Assembly (NCBI GenBank): GCA_937876225.1 | Contig: CALFIC010000073.1 | Location: 1-57,250, forward strand | Direction: 5' to 3' | Length of the DNA stretch: 57,250 bases | From: an uncultured Chloroflexota bacterium | GTDB lineage: Bacteria; Chloroflexota; Chloroflexia; Chloroflexales; Roseiflexaceae | Shown: piece by piece, positions 1-8,556 of the stretch | Layout: each line of letters opens with the position of its first letter | How positions within the stretch are numbered: position 1 is the first letter of the stretch | Made by a program: the position numbers and the translations under genes | The notes under the pieces: generated by a model | Databases searched by the model: none | Told to the model about the DNA's origin: nothing | Seen by the model: the letters and a program-made list of their open reading frames with translations, nothing else

Positions 1-1391
1 GCCGCCGAAAAAGGCCACATGAACCACAAGGCTCGCCCTTTGACGGGATTGGCGGGCGCCCAGATGTCGGTGTTGTGGTGTGCTGTCCAGCCACGACAGC
101 CATAGCTGGCCGCCACGCGTTGACCGTCAACCATCAAGTTGGCCACGAGGTCGTGGAGTGGGGCTTGGCATTCTGCCAAATTGGTGGTTTGCACTGCCCA
201 ATAATTCATTTGGGTGTTGATATTGATGGTGTAGTTGCTACTCCAGGCTGGGCGGCGATTGTCGTTCCAGATGCCTTGGAGGTTGGTGGCTTGGGTGCCA
301 GGGCGTGAGCCGGCAATAATCAAGTAGCGCCCCATCTGAAGCAACAGACCCAACAACCCGAGGTCATCGGTGGGTACGTCGACCGGGGCAAGTTGGGCAT
401 CATGGGCGTGGTAGCGTAGCGTTTCGTCAACGATTGTATTGGTTTGGCTGTGTAGGCGCTGGAGGCGTTCGTCGGTGGGTAAATCATCACGACTATTGCC
501 CAAATCGAGGGTCACGCGTTGGAACAACGCATGGTGATCGGCCACATGGCGCTCCCAATGGTGGGTTTGGGCGCAGGCTTGCTCCATGGTTTGTTGCACA
601 CGAGCCACGGCATCGGCGGTAGCTGGTTGGTCAAAGCGTACAAAACTCGTGGCGGTGGTGACTACCAGCGTGGCGTGCGTGGCATCCCGCAGGGTGAGGG
701 TATGTCCGTCGGTACTGACGACACCGTCATGCTGCGCAATGGCCACGAGGATTGCCCCACGCATCCCTTGCCCGAGACCACGTTCGGGTTGTGGATCGTT
801 GACATAGCTGGGCTCTACATGGAGTGGGGCGGCATTGGTCAATAACAAGCGACCGTTGACGATTTGGGTGGCGGTGGTGTAATGGCTTTGGAGCGTCACA
901 CTAAACGCCAATTTGCCATATTGATCGGCGTTGAGCTCGACAAATAAGGCTTGATCGGGGGCTGATACGTAGGCACGCTGTTGGTAGCGCACCCCGTTGT
1001 TGACGTAATGAGTGGTACTCGTCGCAGTGGCGAGGTCTAGCTCGCGCATATAGTCTGTGGCATTATCATCGTGCTGATGGGTGATGATGAGGTCGCCGAG
1101 GGGTAGGTATGATTGGGTCCACGACTTAATCATGTGGGTTTCGGTATAGGCTTCCGCATCCCGGTATTCGCCATTGCTGAGTAGTGTACGGATGTGGGCG
1201 AGGTGGGCTTGATGGTCGGGGTGCTTGCCATCGCGGGGAGCGCCAGACCAAAACGTGTCATCATTGAGGGCAATTTTTTCGGCATTTACATGCCCAAAAA
1301 CCATACCACCGGTACGCCCATTGCCAATGGGGAGTGCTTCGACCCAGGTGCGGGCGGGCTGGCGATACCACAAACGGTTTTTGTTCATCAT
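1..1391 (-). CDS. GH95 alpha-L-fucosidase, N-terminal part (truncated by window edge)
   Basis: A long open frame on the minus strand runs off the left edge, so about 463 N-terminal codons are visible and the C-terminus is missing. The start region reads RLWYRQPARTWVEALPIGNG, followed by TGGMVFG, EKIALNDDTFWSG and, further on, LQGIWND, WSSNYTININTQMNYW and GWTAHHNTDIW. These are hallmark blocks of glycoside hydrolase family 95, inverting alpha-fucosidases (some members are alpha-galactosidases). The N-terminal beta-sandwich and the beginning of the (alpha/alpha)6 barrel are present; the distal catalytic acid lies outside the window. No signal peptide is visible, so a cytoplasmic enzyme is likely. 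Two ATGs are adjacent (1391 and 1388); the GAGGGAG ribosome site at 1396-1402 fits the second slightly better (7 nt versus 4 nt spacing). It follows gpmI on the same strand behind a hairpin. Confidence 0.88.
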   Translation of the reverse strand, partial: MMNKNRLWYRQPARTWVEALPIGNGRTGGMVFGHVNAEKIALNDDTFWSGAPRDGKHPDHQAHLAHIRTLLSNGEYRDAEAYTETHMIKSWTQSYLPLGDLIITHQHDDNATDYMRELDLATATSTTHYVNNGVRYQQRAYVSAPDQALFVELNADQYGKLAFSVTLQSHYTTATQIVNGRLLLTNAAPLHVEPSYVNDPQPERGLGQGMRGAILVAIAQHDGVVSTDGHTLTLRDATHATLVVTTATSFVRFDQPATADAVARVQQTMEQACAQTHHWERHVADHHALFQRVTLDLGNSRDDLPTDERLQRLHSQTNTIVDETLRYHAHDAQLAPVDVPTDDLGLLGLLLQMGRYLIIAGSRPGTQATNLQGIWNDNRRPAWSSNYTININTQMNYWAVQTTNLAECQAPLHDLVANLMVDGQRVAASYGCRGWTAHHNTDIWAPANPVKGRALWFMWPFSA

Positions 1392-1410
1392 TGAACTCCC
1401 TCTATACAGC

Positions 1411-1444
1411 AAAGGAATATCATCGCAAACGATGATATTCCTTT
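1411..1444 (-). terminator. Strong hairpin between gpmI and GH95 gene
   Basis: A perfect 15-bp stem (arms 1411-1425 and 1430-1444) with a 4-nt loop lies just after the gpmI stop and just before the GH95 ribosome site. The T run is better on the plus side, and the minus-strand copy lacks a clean U tract, so it may act as an attenuator or processing site rather than a simple terminator. Confidence 0.6.
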
Positions 1445-1466
1445 TTAGCGAATTGACAACGGAAAT

Positions 1467-3026
1467 TTAGTGCACGATTAAGCTTTTACCGGTCATCTGT
1501 GGGGCTGGTTGGAGCCCAATCAAATCAAGGACGGTGGGTGCGATATCGCTCAAGCGGCCACCGGTGCGCATTTGCACGCTGGTATAGGCTGAGCCAGCTG
1601 GTGCGACCAACATCACGGGTACTTGGTTGATGGTGTGGGCGGTGAAAGGACCACCGGTGTCGAGGTCAATCATGTACTCGGCATTGCCATGGTCGGCGGT
1701 GACGAGGGCTACGCCACCTTTGGCGTTGACTGCGGCGACGACGGCTCCGATGCATTGATCGACGGTTTCGACGGCAGTAATGACGGCGGGGAGCACGCCG
1801 GTGTGCCCTACCATGTCGGGGTTGGCAAAATTGACGATGATGACATCGTATTTGTCTTCGGCGATGGCCTGGAGCAAGCCATCACGAATCCCGGCAGCGC
1901 TCATTTCGGGTTGCAAGTCGTAGGTGGCGACTTTGGGTGATGCGACGAGGAGGCGTTCTTCGTTGGGGAAGGGAATCTCGCGGCCCCCATTGAAATAAAA
2001 GGTGACATGGGGGTATTTTTCGGTTTCGGCGGCATGCAGTTGTGCCAACCCGGCATCGGCAATCACCTTGGCCAAGGGCACTGCGACGTCGTCGTTGCCA
2101 AAGGCGGTGGTGACGGGCAGGCCTTTTTCGTATTCGGTCATACCGACATAATAGAGGTTGCTCAAGGTGGGGCGACTAAAGCCATCGAAATCGGGCATCA
2201 CAAAGGCGCGGGTGATTTGGCGCATGCGATCTGCTCGGAAGTTGAACGAAATAATCGCATCGTTGGCTTTGATGACGGCGACGGGGTGTCCATCGGCATT
2301 GACGATGACAGTGGGTTTGATGAATTCGTCGGTGATATCGGCGTTGTACGAGCGTTGGATGGCATCTGCCGCATCGGCGACATGCTCACCAATCCCAAAC
2401 ACCATGGCTTCGTAGGCGATGCGGGTACGTTCCCAACGTTTGTCACGGTCCATGGCGTAGTAGCGCCCGGTCACGGTGGCGATGACACCGATACCGATGC
2501 GCTCAATCCCCGCTTCGAGGTCCGCAAGGAATCCTGCACCACTGCGTGGTAACGTGTCGCGACCATCAGTAAATACATGCAGGTAAACTTGCTTGACGCC
2601 CGCACGTTTGGCAAAATCAAGCAATGCCAATTGATGATTGATATGGCTATGCACGCCACCATCACCGAGTAAACCGGTTATATGCAAATCGCTGTTGTAT
2701 TTGCGGGTATGGGCGACGGCATTGAGGAAGGCGTCGTTATGGTAAAAACTACCGTCTTCGATGCTACTGTCGATGCGGGTGATGTCTTGCATTACTACAA
2801 ACCCAGCACCGAGGTTGAGATGCCCGACTTCAGAGTTGCCCATTTGCCCAGTAGGCAAACCGACGTGCTTTTCGGCAGCATAAATCAAGGTACTGGGGCA
2901 AGTGGCACGCCAGTGATCGAGATTGGGTGTGTTGGCTTGTTTGACTGCATTGCCGACAATGTCAGTACGTTCACCAAGTCCATCAAGGATGGCCAACAAT
3001 ACAGGACGTGGGCGAGAATCAGACAT
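1467..3026 (-). CDS. gpmI: 2,3-bisphosphoglycerate-independent phosphoglycerate mutase
   Basis: Interconverts 3- and 2-phosphoglycerate in glycolysis and gluconeogenesis; cytoplasmic, normally Mn-dependent. The 519-residue length is normal for the family. The metal-binding DGLG lies at residues 15-18 and the phosphorylated serine at Ser65 in GNSEVGH. Further family blocks are GDGGVHSH, DGRDTLPRSG, GRYYAMDRD, NFRADRMRQ, NFANPDMVGHTG and TADHGNAE. A GAGGAG ribosome site sits 10 nt before the ATG. It follows secA by about 80 nt on the same strand, with a small palindrome between them, and is probably co-transcribed or served by its own weak promoter. Nothing suggests loss of function. Confidence 0.97.
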   Translation of the reverse strand: MSDSRPRPVLLAILDGLGERTDIVGNAVKQANTPNLDHWRATCPSTLIYAAEKHVGLPTGQMGNSEVGHLNLGAGFVVMQDITRIDSSIEDGSFYHNDAFLNAVAHTRKYNSDLHITGLLGDGGVHSHINHQLALLDFAKRAGVKQVYLHVFTDGRDTLPRSGAGFLADLEAGIERIGIGVIATVTGRYYAMDRDKRWERTRIAYEAMVFGIGEHVADAADAIQRSYNADITDEFIKPTVIVNADGHPVAVIKANDAIISFNFRADRMRQITRAFVMPDFDGFSRPTLSNLYYVGMTEYEKGLPVTTAFGNDDVAVPLAKVIADAGLAQLHAAETEKYPHVTFYFNGGREIPFPNEERLLVASPKVATYDLQPEMSAAGIRDGLLQAIAEDKYDVIIVNFANPDMVGHTGVLPAVITAVETVDQCIGAVVAAVNAKGGVALVTADHGNAEYMIDLDTGGPFTAHTINQVPVMLVAPAGSAYTSVQMRTGGRLSDIAPTVLDLIGLQPAPQMTGKSLIVH

Positions 3027-3064
3027 GAATTTACTACTCCTCGTTGTGGTGGTGTGAATAACGA

Positions 3065-3087
3065 GACGCGCTGACTCTCAGCGCGTC
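3065..3087. repeat. Perfect 10-bp inverted repeat between gpmI and secA
   Basis: GACGCGCTGA, a 3-nt spacer, then TCAGCGCGTC, followed by CCTAC. It lies in the 80-nt gap after the secA stop. No T run follows, so it resembles a small intergenic palindrome more than an intrinsic terminator. Confidence 0.6.
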
Positions 3088-3107
3088 CCTACAGAGCATA
3101 TATTGGA

Positions 3108-5993
3108 TTAACGGCGTTGTTTTCCGCGGGCAACTGGTGCATTCGATGTTGCTTGAGCTGGCTTGGCCGCACCTTGTTTTTGTAGGATGGCCAATAATTC
3201 TTGTTCACGCCCGAGGTGACAGACTTTGAATTTGCGGCCACTCCCACATGGACACGGATCATTGCGTCCCGGCATGCGTTGGTCGTTGCGCACGGTGCGA
3301 TTGGCTACGGTATCGTCGCTGTCATCGCTGACTTGGGCTTGCTGGGCGGCCACGAGGCGTTTGAGTTGTTCGGCTTCGATTTGACGGAGCGTTTGCTCGT
3401 ATTGGAACGAAACGTGGATGATTTGGTAGACCACGTCGCGCTCGATGTTGTTTTTGAGCTCTTCAAACATCGTAAATGCTTGGCGTTGGTATTCAATCAA
3501 GGGGTCGCGTTGCGCAATGGCTTGTAAGCCAATTTCTTGGCGCAAATCTTCCATGCCGGTCAAATATTCGACCCAGTGGCGGTCGATGATACCGAGCAAC
3601 ATGCGTCGTTCCACATAGCGCATGTTTTCGACACCGATGGCTTTTTCGCGGACTTCATAGGCCGATTCGAGTTGGGCAATCAGCTCGGCGATGATTTCGT
3701 CACGCGCCAAATCAACCAATTCCTCTTCGATACCTTGGGGCAATAGCGGGTTAATGGTGCGTAACGGGCGCATCAACGGTGCGAGATCCCATTCGTCGGG
3801 GTCAGTGCCGAGATGTTGGGCCACGAGAGATTCGATTTCGGCGGTAAGCATGCCGATAATTCGGCTCCGGACATCTTCGCCATCGAGAATATGGCGACGA
3901 TCGGCATAAATGACCGTGCGCTGTTTGTTCATCACGTCGTCGAATTCGACGGTGTGTTTACGCAAGTCGAAGTTATAGCCTTCGACGCGGGTCTGGGCGT
4001 TTTCGATGGAGCGATTAATCAAGCCTGCTTCGATGGGGACGTTATCGTCGACACCTAAGCGCTCCATCAATGATTTGACGCGCTCCATAGGACCAAAGCG
4101 CTTCATCAGGTCGTCTTCGAGCGCCAAATAAAAGCGTGACGAGCCGGGGTCGCCTTGGCGACCGGCCCGACCGCGGAGCTGATTGTCGATGCGGCGTGCC
4201 TCGTGGCGCTCGGTACCGATGACGTGCAGGCCACCGAGGGCCACGACTTGTTCGCGCTCGATTTCGGTACGTCGTCGTGCTTCGTCGAGGGCTGCATTGA
4301 CTTGCTCGGGGGTGGTGGTGTCGCTATCGAGATTTTGTTCGGCCAAAATCAGATCAACCAAGCCGTCGGGATTACCGCCCAACAAAATATCGGTACCACG
4401 ACCGGCCATGTTGGTGGCGATGGTGACACTGCCGAGGCGGCCGGCTTGGGCGATGACGGTGGCTTCGCGTTCGTGTTGCTTGGCATTGAGTACTTGATGG
4501 ACGATGCCGGCGCTGCGCATCAATACGCTGAGGCGCTCGGAAGTTTCGACTGACGTCGTACCCACGAGTACTGGCCGTCCAATTGCATATTGCTCTTGGA
4601 TGTCGGCGATGACGGCGTTGAATTTGGCGGCTTCGGTGCGATAAATATGGTCGTCGGTGTCTTTGCGGACCATTGGGCGATGGGTGGGGATGACGGTGAC
4701 TTCAAGGTTGTAGATTTTGGCGAACTCTTCGCGCTCGGTGTCGGCGGTACCCGTCATACCAGCAAGTTTTTTGTACATGCGGAAGAAGTTTTGGTAGGTA
4801 ATGGTAGCCAAGGTGACGTTTTCTTGGCGAGTCCGGACCCCTTCTTTGGCTTCGATGGCTTGGTGCAAGCCGTCGCTCCAGCGTCGCCCTGCCATTTTGC
4901 GGCCGGTGAATTCATCGACGATGACCACTTCGCCATCGGCTTCGACGATGTAGTCGTGGTCACGGTGGTAGATGAATTGGGCTCGCAAGGCGTTTTCGAG
5001 GTAGTGGGTGAGTTCGTAATATTTGGGGTCGTACAGATTCTCAGTTTGGGGGATGCGTAACAAGCGTTCCACCTTGAGGATGCCTTGCATCGTCATTTGG
5101 ATGCCTTTGGTGCGCGGGTCAATCATGAAGTCACCATCGGGGTCGAGGTCATCTTTTTTGACTTCGTCCGGGGTGAATTTGCTGGGAGTTAGGTTGCGCA
5201 CCAGTTGGGCAAACCGCTTGTATTCTTGGCTGCTTTCTTGGGCTGGTCCTGAAATAATCAACGGCGTGCGGGCTTCGTCAATCAAAATATTGTCGATTTC
5301 GTCGACAATGGCAAAGTTGAGCGGGCGTTGCACCAATTGTTGCTCTTCAAACACCATGTTGTCGCGTAGGTAGTCGAAGCCGAATTCGCTATTGGTACCG
5401 TAGGTGATATCGGCGTGGTAGGCTTCACGACGCGTGACGGGGCGCCAGTGAATCAAGCGCCGGTCGTCGCTAGTGGCATAGGGGTCAATGAAATCAGGGT
5501 CAAAAATAGCCGAAAAATCGTGGGCGATGACGCCTACTTGGAGCCCCAAGGTGTGAAAAATAGGTGCCATCCAGCCAGCACCAACCCGTACGAGATAATC
5601 GTTGACGGTGATGAGGTGGACCCCTTTGCCACTGAGGGCATTGAGGTAGAGCGGTAGGGTGGCGACGAGGGTTTTACCTTCGCCGGTTTTCATTTCGGCG
5701 ATGCGTCCACTATGCAACGTGATACCACCGATGAGCTGCACGTCGTAATGGCGTTGGCCGTTGTAGCGCTTGGCAGTTTCGCGCACGAGCGCAAAGGCCT
5801 CTGGCAAAATATCATCGAGCGTTTCGCCGTTGGCGAGACGCTCTTTGAGTTGTGGCGTATATGCCGCCAATTCAGCGGTACTACAACGCGCCATCGTCGC
5901 TTCGAGGGCGTTGATTTGGTTGACAAGCGGCGCTATGCGGCGGAGCTCTTTTTCAGAGCCGTTGCCCAGCAGATTTTTTAAGAAATTAAACAC
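3108..5993 (-). CDS. secA: Preprotein translocase ATPase SecA
   Basis: The motor of the Sec pathway, pushing unfolded preproteins through SecYEG. From the GTG start proposed here it has 961 residues: Walker A MKTGEGKT at 101-108, a DEAD-type IVDEIDNILIDEARTPLI block, GMTGTA, NMAGRGTDI and GRAGRQGD helicase motifs, and a C-terminal zinc/SecB-type tail CPCGSGRKFKVCH. An upstream in-frame ATG at 6047 would add 18 residues, but it lies between a -10 element (6049-6054) and the expected transcription start. GTG at 5993 has AAGGAG 5 nt upstream and gives the family-typical beginning FNFLKNLLG. The gene heads a secA-gpmI cluster. Confidence 0.96.
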   Translation of the reverse strand: MFNFLKNLLGNGSEKELRRIAPLVNQINALEATMARCSTAELAAYTPQLKERLANGETLDDILPEAFALVRETAKRYNGQRHYDVQLIGGITLHSGRIAEMKTGEGKTLVATLPLYLNALSGKGVHLITVNDYLVRVGAGWMAPIFHTLGLQVGVIAHDFSAIFDPDFIDPYATSDDRRLIHWRPVTRREAYHADITYGTNSEFGFDYLRDNMVFEEQQLVQRPLNFAIVDEIDNILIDEARTPLIISGPAQESSQEYKRFAQLVRNLTPSKFTPDEVKKDDLDPDGDFMIDPRTKGIQMTMQGILKVERLLRIPQTENLYDPKYYELTHYLENALRAQFIYHRDHDYIVEADGEVVIVDEFTGRKMAGRRWSDGLHQAIEAKEGVRTRQENVTLATITYQNFFRMYKKLAGMTGTADTEREEFAKIYNLEVTVIPTHRPMVRKDTDDHIYRTEAAKFNAVIADIQEQYAIGRPVLVGTTSVETSERLSVLMRSAGIVHQVLNAKQHEREATVIAQAGRLGSVTIATNMAGRGTDILLGGNPDGLVDLILAEQNLDSDTTTPEQVNAALDEARRRTEIEREQVVALGGLHVIGTERHEARRIDNQLRGRAGRQGDPGSSRFYLALEDDLMKRFGPMERVKSLMERLGVDDNVPIEAGLINRSIENAQTRVEGYNFDLRKHTVEFDDVMNKQRTVIYADRRHILDGEDVRSRIIGMLTAEIESLVAQHLGTDPDEWDLAPLMRPLRTINPLLPQGIEEELVDLARDEIIAELIAQLESAYEVREKAIGVENMRYVERRMLLGIIDRHWVEYLTGMEDLRQEIGLQAIAQRDPLIEYQRQAFTMFEELKNNIERDVVYQIIHVSFQYEQTLRQIEAEQLKRLVAAQQAQVSDDSDDTVANRTVRNDQRMPGRNDPCPCGSGRKFKVCHLGREQELLAILQKQGAAKPAQATSNAPVARGKQRR

Positions 5994-6048
5994 ACGCACT
6001 CCTTGTGATGACGTGACTGCACCCCTAGGGCTCAGTACATTCGCCAAA

Positions 6049-6057
6049 ATTATACCA
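6049..6057 (-). promoter_or_regulatory. Extended -10 promoter of secA
   Basis: Read on the minus strand this is TGGTATAAT, a TGn-extended consensus -10. The predicted transcription start is near 6042, giving a leader of about 50 nt to the GTG start. No good -35 is visible. Confidence 0.55.
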
Positions 6058-6116
6058 TATGCGCTGTAGGTACGCCGATACGATGCACTTGGGATGTCGG
6101 TATTCTAGTAATTTTC

Positions 6117-6176
6117 TTGTATTTCAATGAGTCAAATCTATAATTCACGACTCGTTGATGTAACTATCCGTATAAT
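6117..6176 (+). promoter_or_regulatory. Promoter region of the MFS gene, possible leaderless start
   Basis: TTGTAT (6117-6122), a 16-nt spacer and TATAAT (6139-6144) form one plausible promoter. A second TATAAT at 6171-6176 ends 6 nt before the ATG, which would put the start codon at or near +1. No Shine-Dalgarno sequence is visible before the ATG, which fits a leaderless transcript from the second element. Confidence 0.45.
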
Positions 6177-6182
6177 AGCTAT

Positions 6183-7388
6183 ATGAAAACACAATCTTTG
6201 CCTGTGTGGTGGCTTACCGCAACCCTTTTGTGGGTAACTCAATTCAGTGTATTGGTGAGTGGCAATGCGGTGAATTTTGCCTTGATTTGGCAATTAACAA
6301 GCATTACGCATTCCGCGCAAACGCTGAGTATTCTGGCGGCGTTGACACTCATCCCGAGCGTGATTATTACTCCGCTGGCTGGTATGTTGAGTGATCGTAT
6401 GCCGCGGCGTTGGGTGATGCTTGGCGCCGAAGTATTGGCATTGTTGCCGCTGATTGTGCTCTGGCAGTGGCGTGATGCGCTGACTCCTAGTCTGATTTAT
6501 ATCGTAGTAGTATGGCGAGCCGTAATGACGGCAGTCTATGTAGCGGCGTTTCAGGCCGCATTGCCCCAAATCGTGCCCAGTAAACACTTCCAGCGCATTA
6601 GTAGCATCCAACAAGTAGTGACGGGTGGTGCATCGTTATTGACACCGTTGCTGGGCGCCATGATTGTGATGGTGCATTGGTTGCCGTGGGCAATTGTAGG
6701 GGCTGGCATTGCGCTGGTCGTAAGTATTGTGACCGTGGCGGTGATGCATTTTGCCGAACCAACCAATGGGCGCTTGCATATGCCGTGGCAACAGGACTGG
6801 GCTGATATCCAACAGCTCTATCGTCAACGCCAGGGCTTGTTGCAGTTAGTTGGGGCGGCTGTGCTGCTCAACATATGTGTGTTGCCTATTTTTAGTTTAT
6901 TGCCCTATCTCGTGACTGATTATTTCCATGCCGAAGCCTGGTTGTTGGCATGGTGTGAATTTGCCGGTGGGACGGGTATGATACTAGCTGCGGTGATATT
7001 GGCCGTGTGGGGTGGATTCCGTCGCACAATCTATACGTTAGCGATGGCGGTAGCGTTGTTGTTTTTGGCAATGCTGTTGCTGGCATTTACCCCTGCTGGT
7101 ATGCCATATCTACTGGTGGTGGTTTTGGCGGTGATTGGTTGGGCGGCGGCGTGGGCACATGGTCCCTTGTTGAGCCTTCTGCAAGCCAATGTGCCGGCGA
7201 CGATGCATGGACGGGCCATGGCAGTATTGACGACTGCGATGAATGCTACGGCCCCACTGGGGATTATTGTTGCCGGTGGATTGGTTGCCTGGGTTGGACC
7301 ACAGTGGTGGGCGGGAAGTGTCGCACTGGTCGTGGCGCTGGTGGCGCTTTGGGCGCTCCGTGGACCATTGATCCACCTTGAGCGCTAA
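6183..7388 (+). CDS. MFS transporter, probable efflux type
   Basis: A 401-residue polytopic protein with about 12 predicted hydrophobic segments. The MFS signature between helices 2 and 3 is visible as GMLSDRMPRRWVM. The layout resembles the MFS_3 (enterobactin-exporter-like) efflux subfamily; the substrate cannot be told from sequence. It stands alone between secA (divergent) and the APH-fold gene 45 nt downstream, with which it may be co-transcribed. The ATG at 6183 has no ribosome binding site; the next in-frame ATGs would cut into the first helix, so the start is kept. Confidence 0.85.
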   Translation: MKTQSLPVWWLTATLLWVTQFSVLVSGNAVNFALIWQLTSITHSAQTLSILAALTLIPSVIITPLAGMLSDRMPRRWVMLGAEVLALLPLIVLWQWRDALTPSLIYIVVVWRAVMTAVYVAAFQAALPQIVPSKHFQRISSIQQVVTGGASLLTPLLGAMIVMVHWLPWAIVGAGIALVVSIVTVAVMHFAEPTNGRLHMPWQQDWADIQQLYRQRQGLLQLVGAAVLLNICVLPIFSLLPYLVTDYFHAEAWLLAWCEFAGGTGMILAAVILAVWGGFRRTIYTLAMAVALLFLAMLLLAFTPAGMPYLLVVVLAVIGWAAAWAHGPLLSLLQANVPATMHGRAMAVLTTAMNATAPLGIIVAGGLVAWVGPQWWAGSVALVVALVALWALRGPLIHLER

Positions 7389-7433
7389 TGTTTTTGTGAA
7401 TTTATTGTGCAAACACAAAAGGAGTCATTGGCA

Positions 7434-8435
7434 ATGGACGCTCTTGCAACGCACCTTGCGTGCCTTGCGCCGTTATACGGCTGGGGCGAGGTGAGTACTA
7501 TTACTCCGATGTCCCCTGGGTTTGTGGCTCATGCCCATCGCCTCGACACGGCAACACACGTGGCCATGGTAAAAACCTATGACCGCCAGCGGGCAGTGAC
7601 GGCGCGCATGCTCGAATATGCGCCGTTTTACCTTGAGGTGACGGCATGGCTGGCGCAACAGCCTGCGCTGGCGAATCGCATTACCTTTCCATATGCGCTT
7701 GTGCAGGGTGGCTATCTGGTCGATGATGGCCAATATGTGTCGGCGTTGTTTAATTTCATTGCTGGTGTGACCCCACGAGACGTTCCGTTGACGATGGCGC
7801 AACAGTTGCATTTGGTCACCACGGTTGGCTTGATCCACCGCATGACACCGCTGGTACCGCTGCCACCGGTGTGTCGTCGTGAGACGTTTGCGGTGCGTTG
7901 GGATCAACCTTTTGCGGATTTGTTGGGGGATGGGTGGGATGCATTGAATCCTAATGTCGCGGCTATGCTGGCGCCACATCGTCAGACCTTGGGCGTGTTG
8001 CTGGCGCAATTACGCACACTGGGGGCACAATTACGCACCCGTGCGTTGCCGTTGGTGTTGTGTCATACGGACATTCATGGTTGGAACACGATTGTGACAG
8101 GTGATACCACCCGTTTGATTGACTTTGAAGGCCTTGTGTTGGCACCAGCCGAGCAAGATTTGTTTTTTTGGTTTGATGACCCGCGTTGGTCAGAAATATT
8201 TGTGACCTATACACAGGTCGTTGGTGGTCATCAGATTGATGCGCAGGCGCTATTGTTTTATCAACTCAAACGCTACCTCGAAGACATCTATGAGTGGGTG
8301 GCGGAATTAATTGTGCCACAGATTACGCCGGCAGATTTTGTGCGGTATGCGGGTGAGCTTCAGCGTGATCTGCGGGGGAGCGATGCGATGCTGAGTGCGG
8401 CACACCGCATCAGCACGCGCTTGGCCACCGAGTGA
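7434..8435 (+). CDS. APH-fold phosphotransferase (aminoglycoside/choline kinase-like)
   Basis: A 333-residue soluble protein. The kinase catalytic loop is CHTDIHGWN (Asp213, Asn218) and the metal-binding Asp230 is in LIDFEG, as in the aminoglycoside phosphotransferase/choline kinase family. The N-terminal lobe has a degenerate nucleotide site (SPGFVAHAHRL) and a lysine in MVKTYD. ATG 7434 is chosen because AAAAGGAG ends 9 nt before it; a GTG at 7407 lies upstream of that site. The substrate is unknown: many environmental members phosphorylate small metabolites rather than antibiotics. Its proximity to an efflux pump is suggestive but not evidence of resistance. Confidence 0.8.
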   Translation: MDALATHLACLAPLYGWGEVSTITPMSPGFVAHAHRLDTATHVAMVKTYDRQRAVTARMLEYAPFYLEVTAWLAQQPALANRITFPYALVQGGYLVDDGQYVSALFNFIAGVTPRDVPLTMAQQLHLVTTVGLIHRMTPLVPLPPVCRRETFAVRWDQPFADLLGDGWDALNPNVAAMLAPHRQTLGVLLAQLRTLGAQLRTRALPLVLCHTDIHGWNTIVTGDTTRLIDFEGLVLAPAEQDLFFWFDDPRWSEIFVTYTQVVGGHQIDAQALLFYQLKRYLEDIYEWVAELIVPQITPADFVRYAGELQRDLRGSDAMLSAAHRISTRLATE

Positions 8436-8501
8436 TTGTTGGGTGATTTATTCACGATGGCCGGTAGATTTTTTTCATAAAAACAATAACGATACAAAAA
8501 A

Positions 8502-8543
8502 TACCCCTCATGATGCGGTGTTGCCACCGTGTCACGAGGGGTA
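8502..8543. terminator. Bidirectional terminator between convergent genes
   Basis: A long imperfect hairpin with an outer 8-bp stem TACCCCTC/GAGGGGTA and an inner stem around loop TTGC. On the minus strand it is followed by TTTTTT, a good U tract for the Agl23-NHL gene. It also lies after the plus-strand APH-fold gene. Confidence 0.8.
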
Positions 8544-8556
8544 AATCTAGTGTCTG

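Noticed and set aside
2007..2552. Open frame of 181 codons opposite gpmI
   Set aside because: Lies entirely antisense to a clear gpmI gene in a codon-biased frame, has no ribosome site and no recognisable domain.
7434..8435. Antibiotic resistance gene
   Set aside because: The APH fold is shared by many metabolic kinases; there is no close resemblance to a known resistance enzyme that I can assert.
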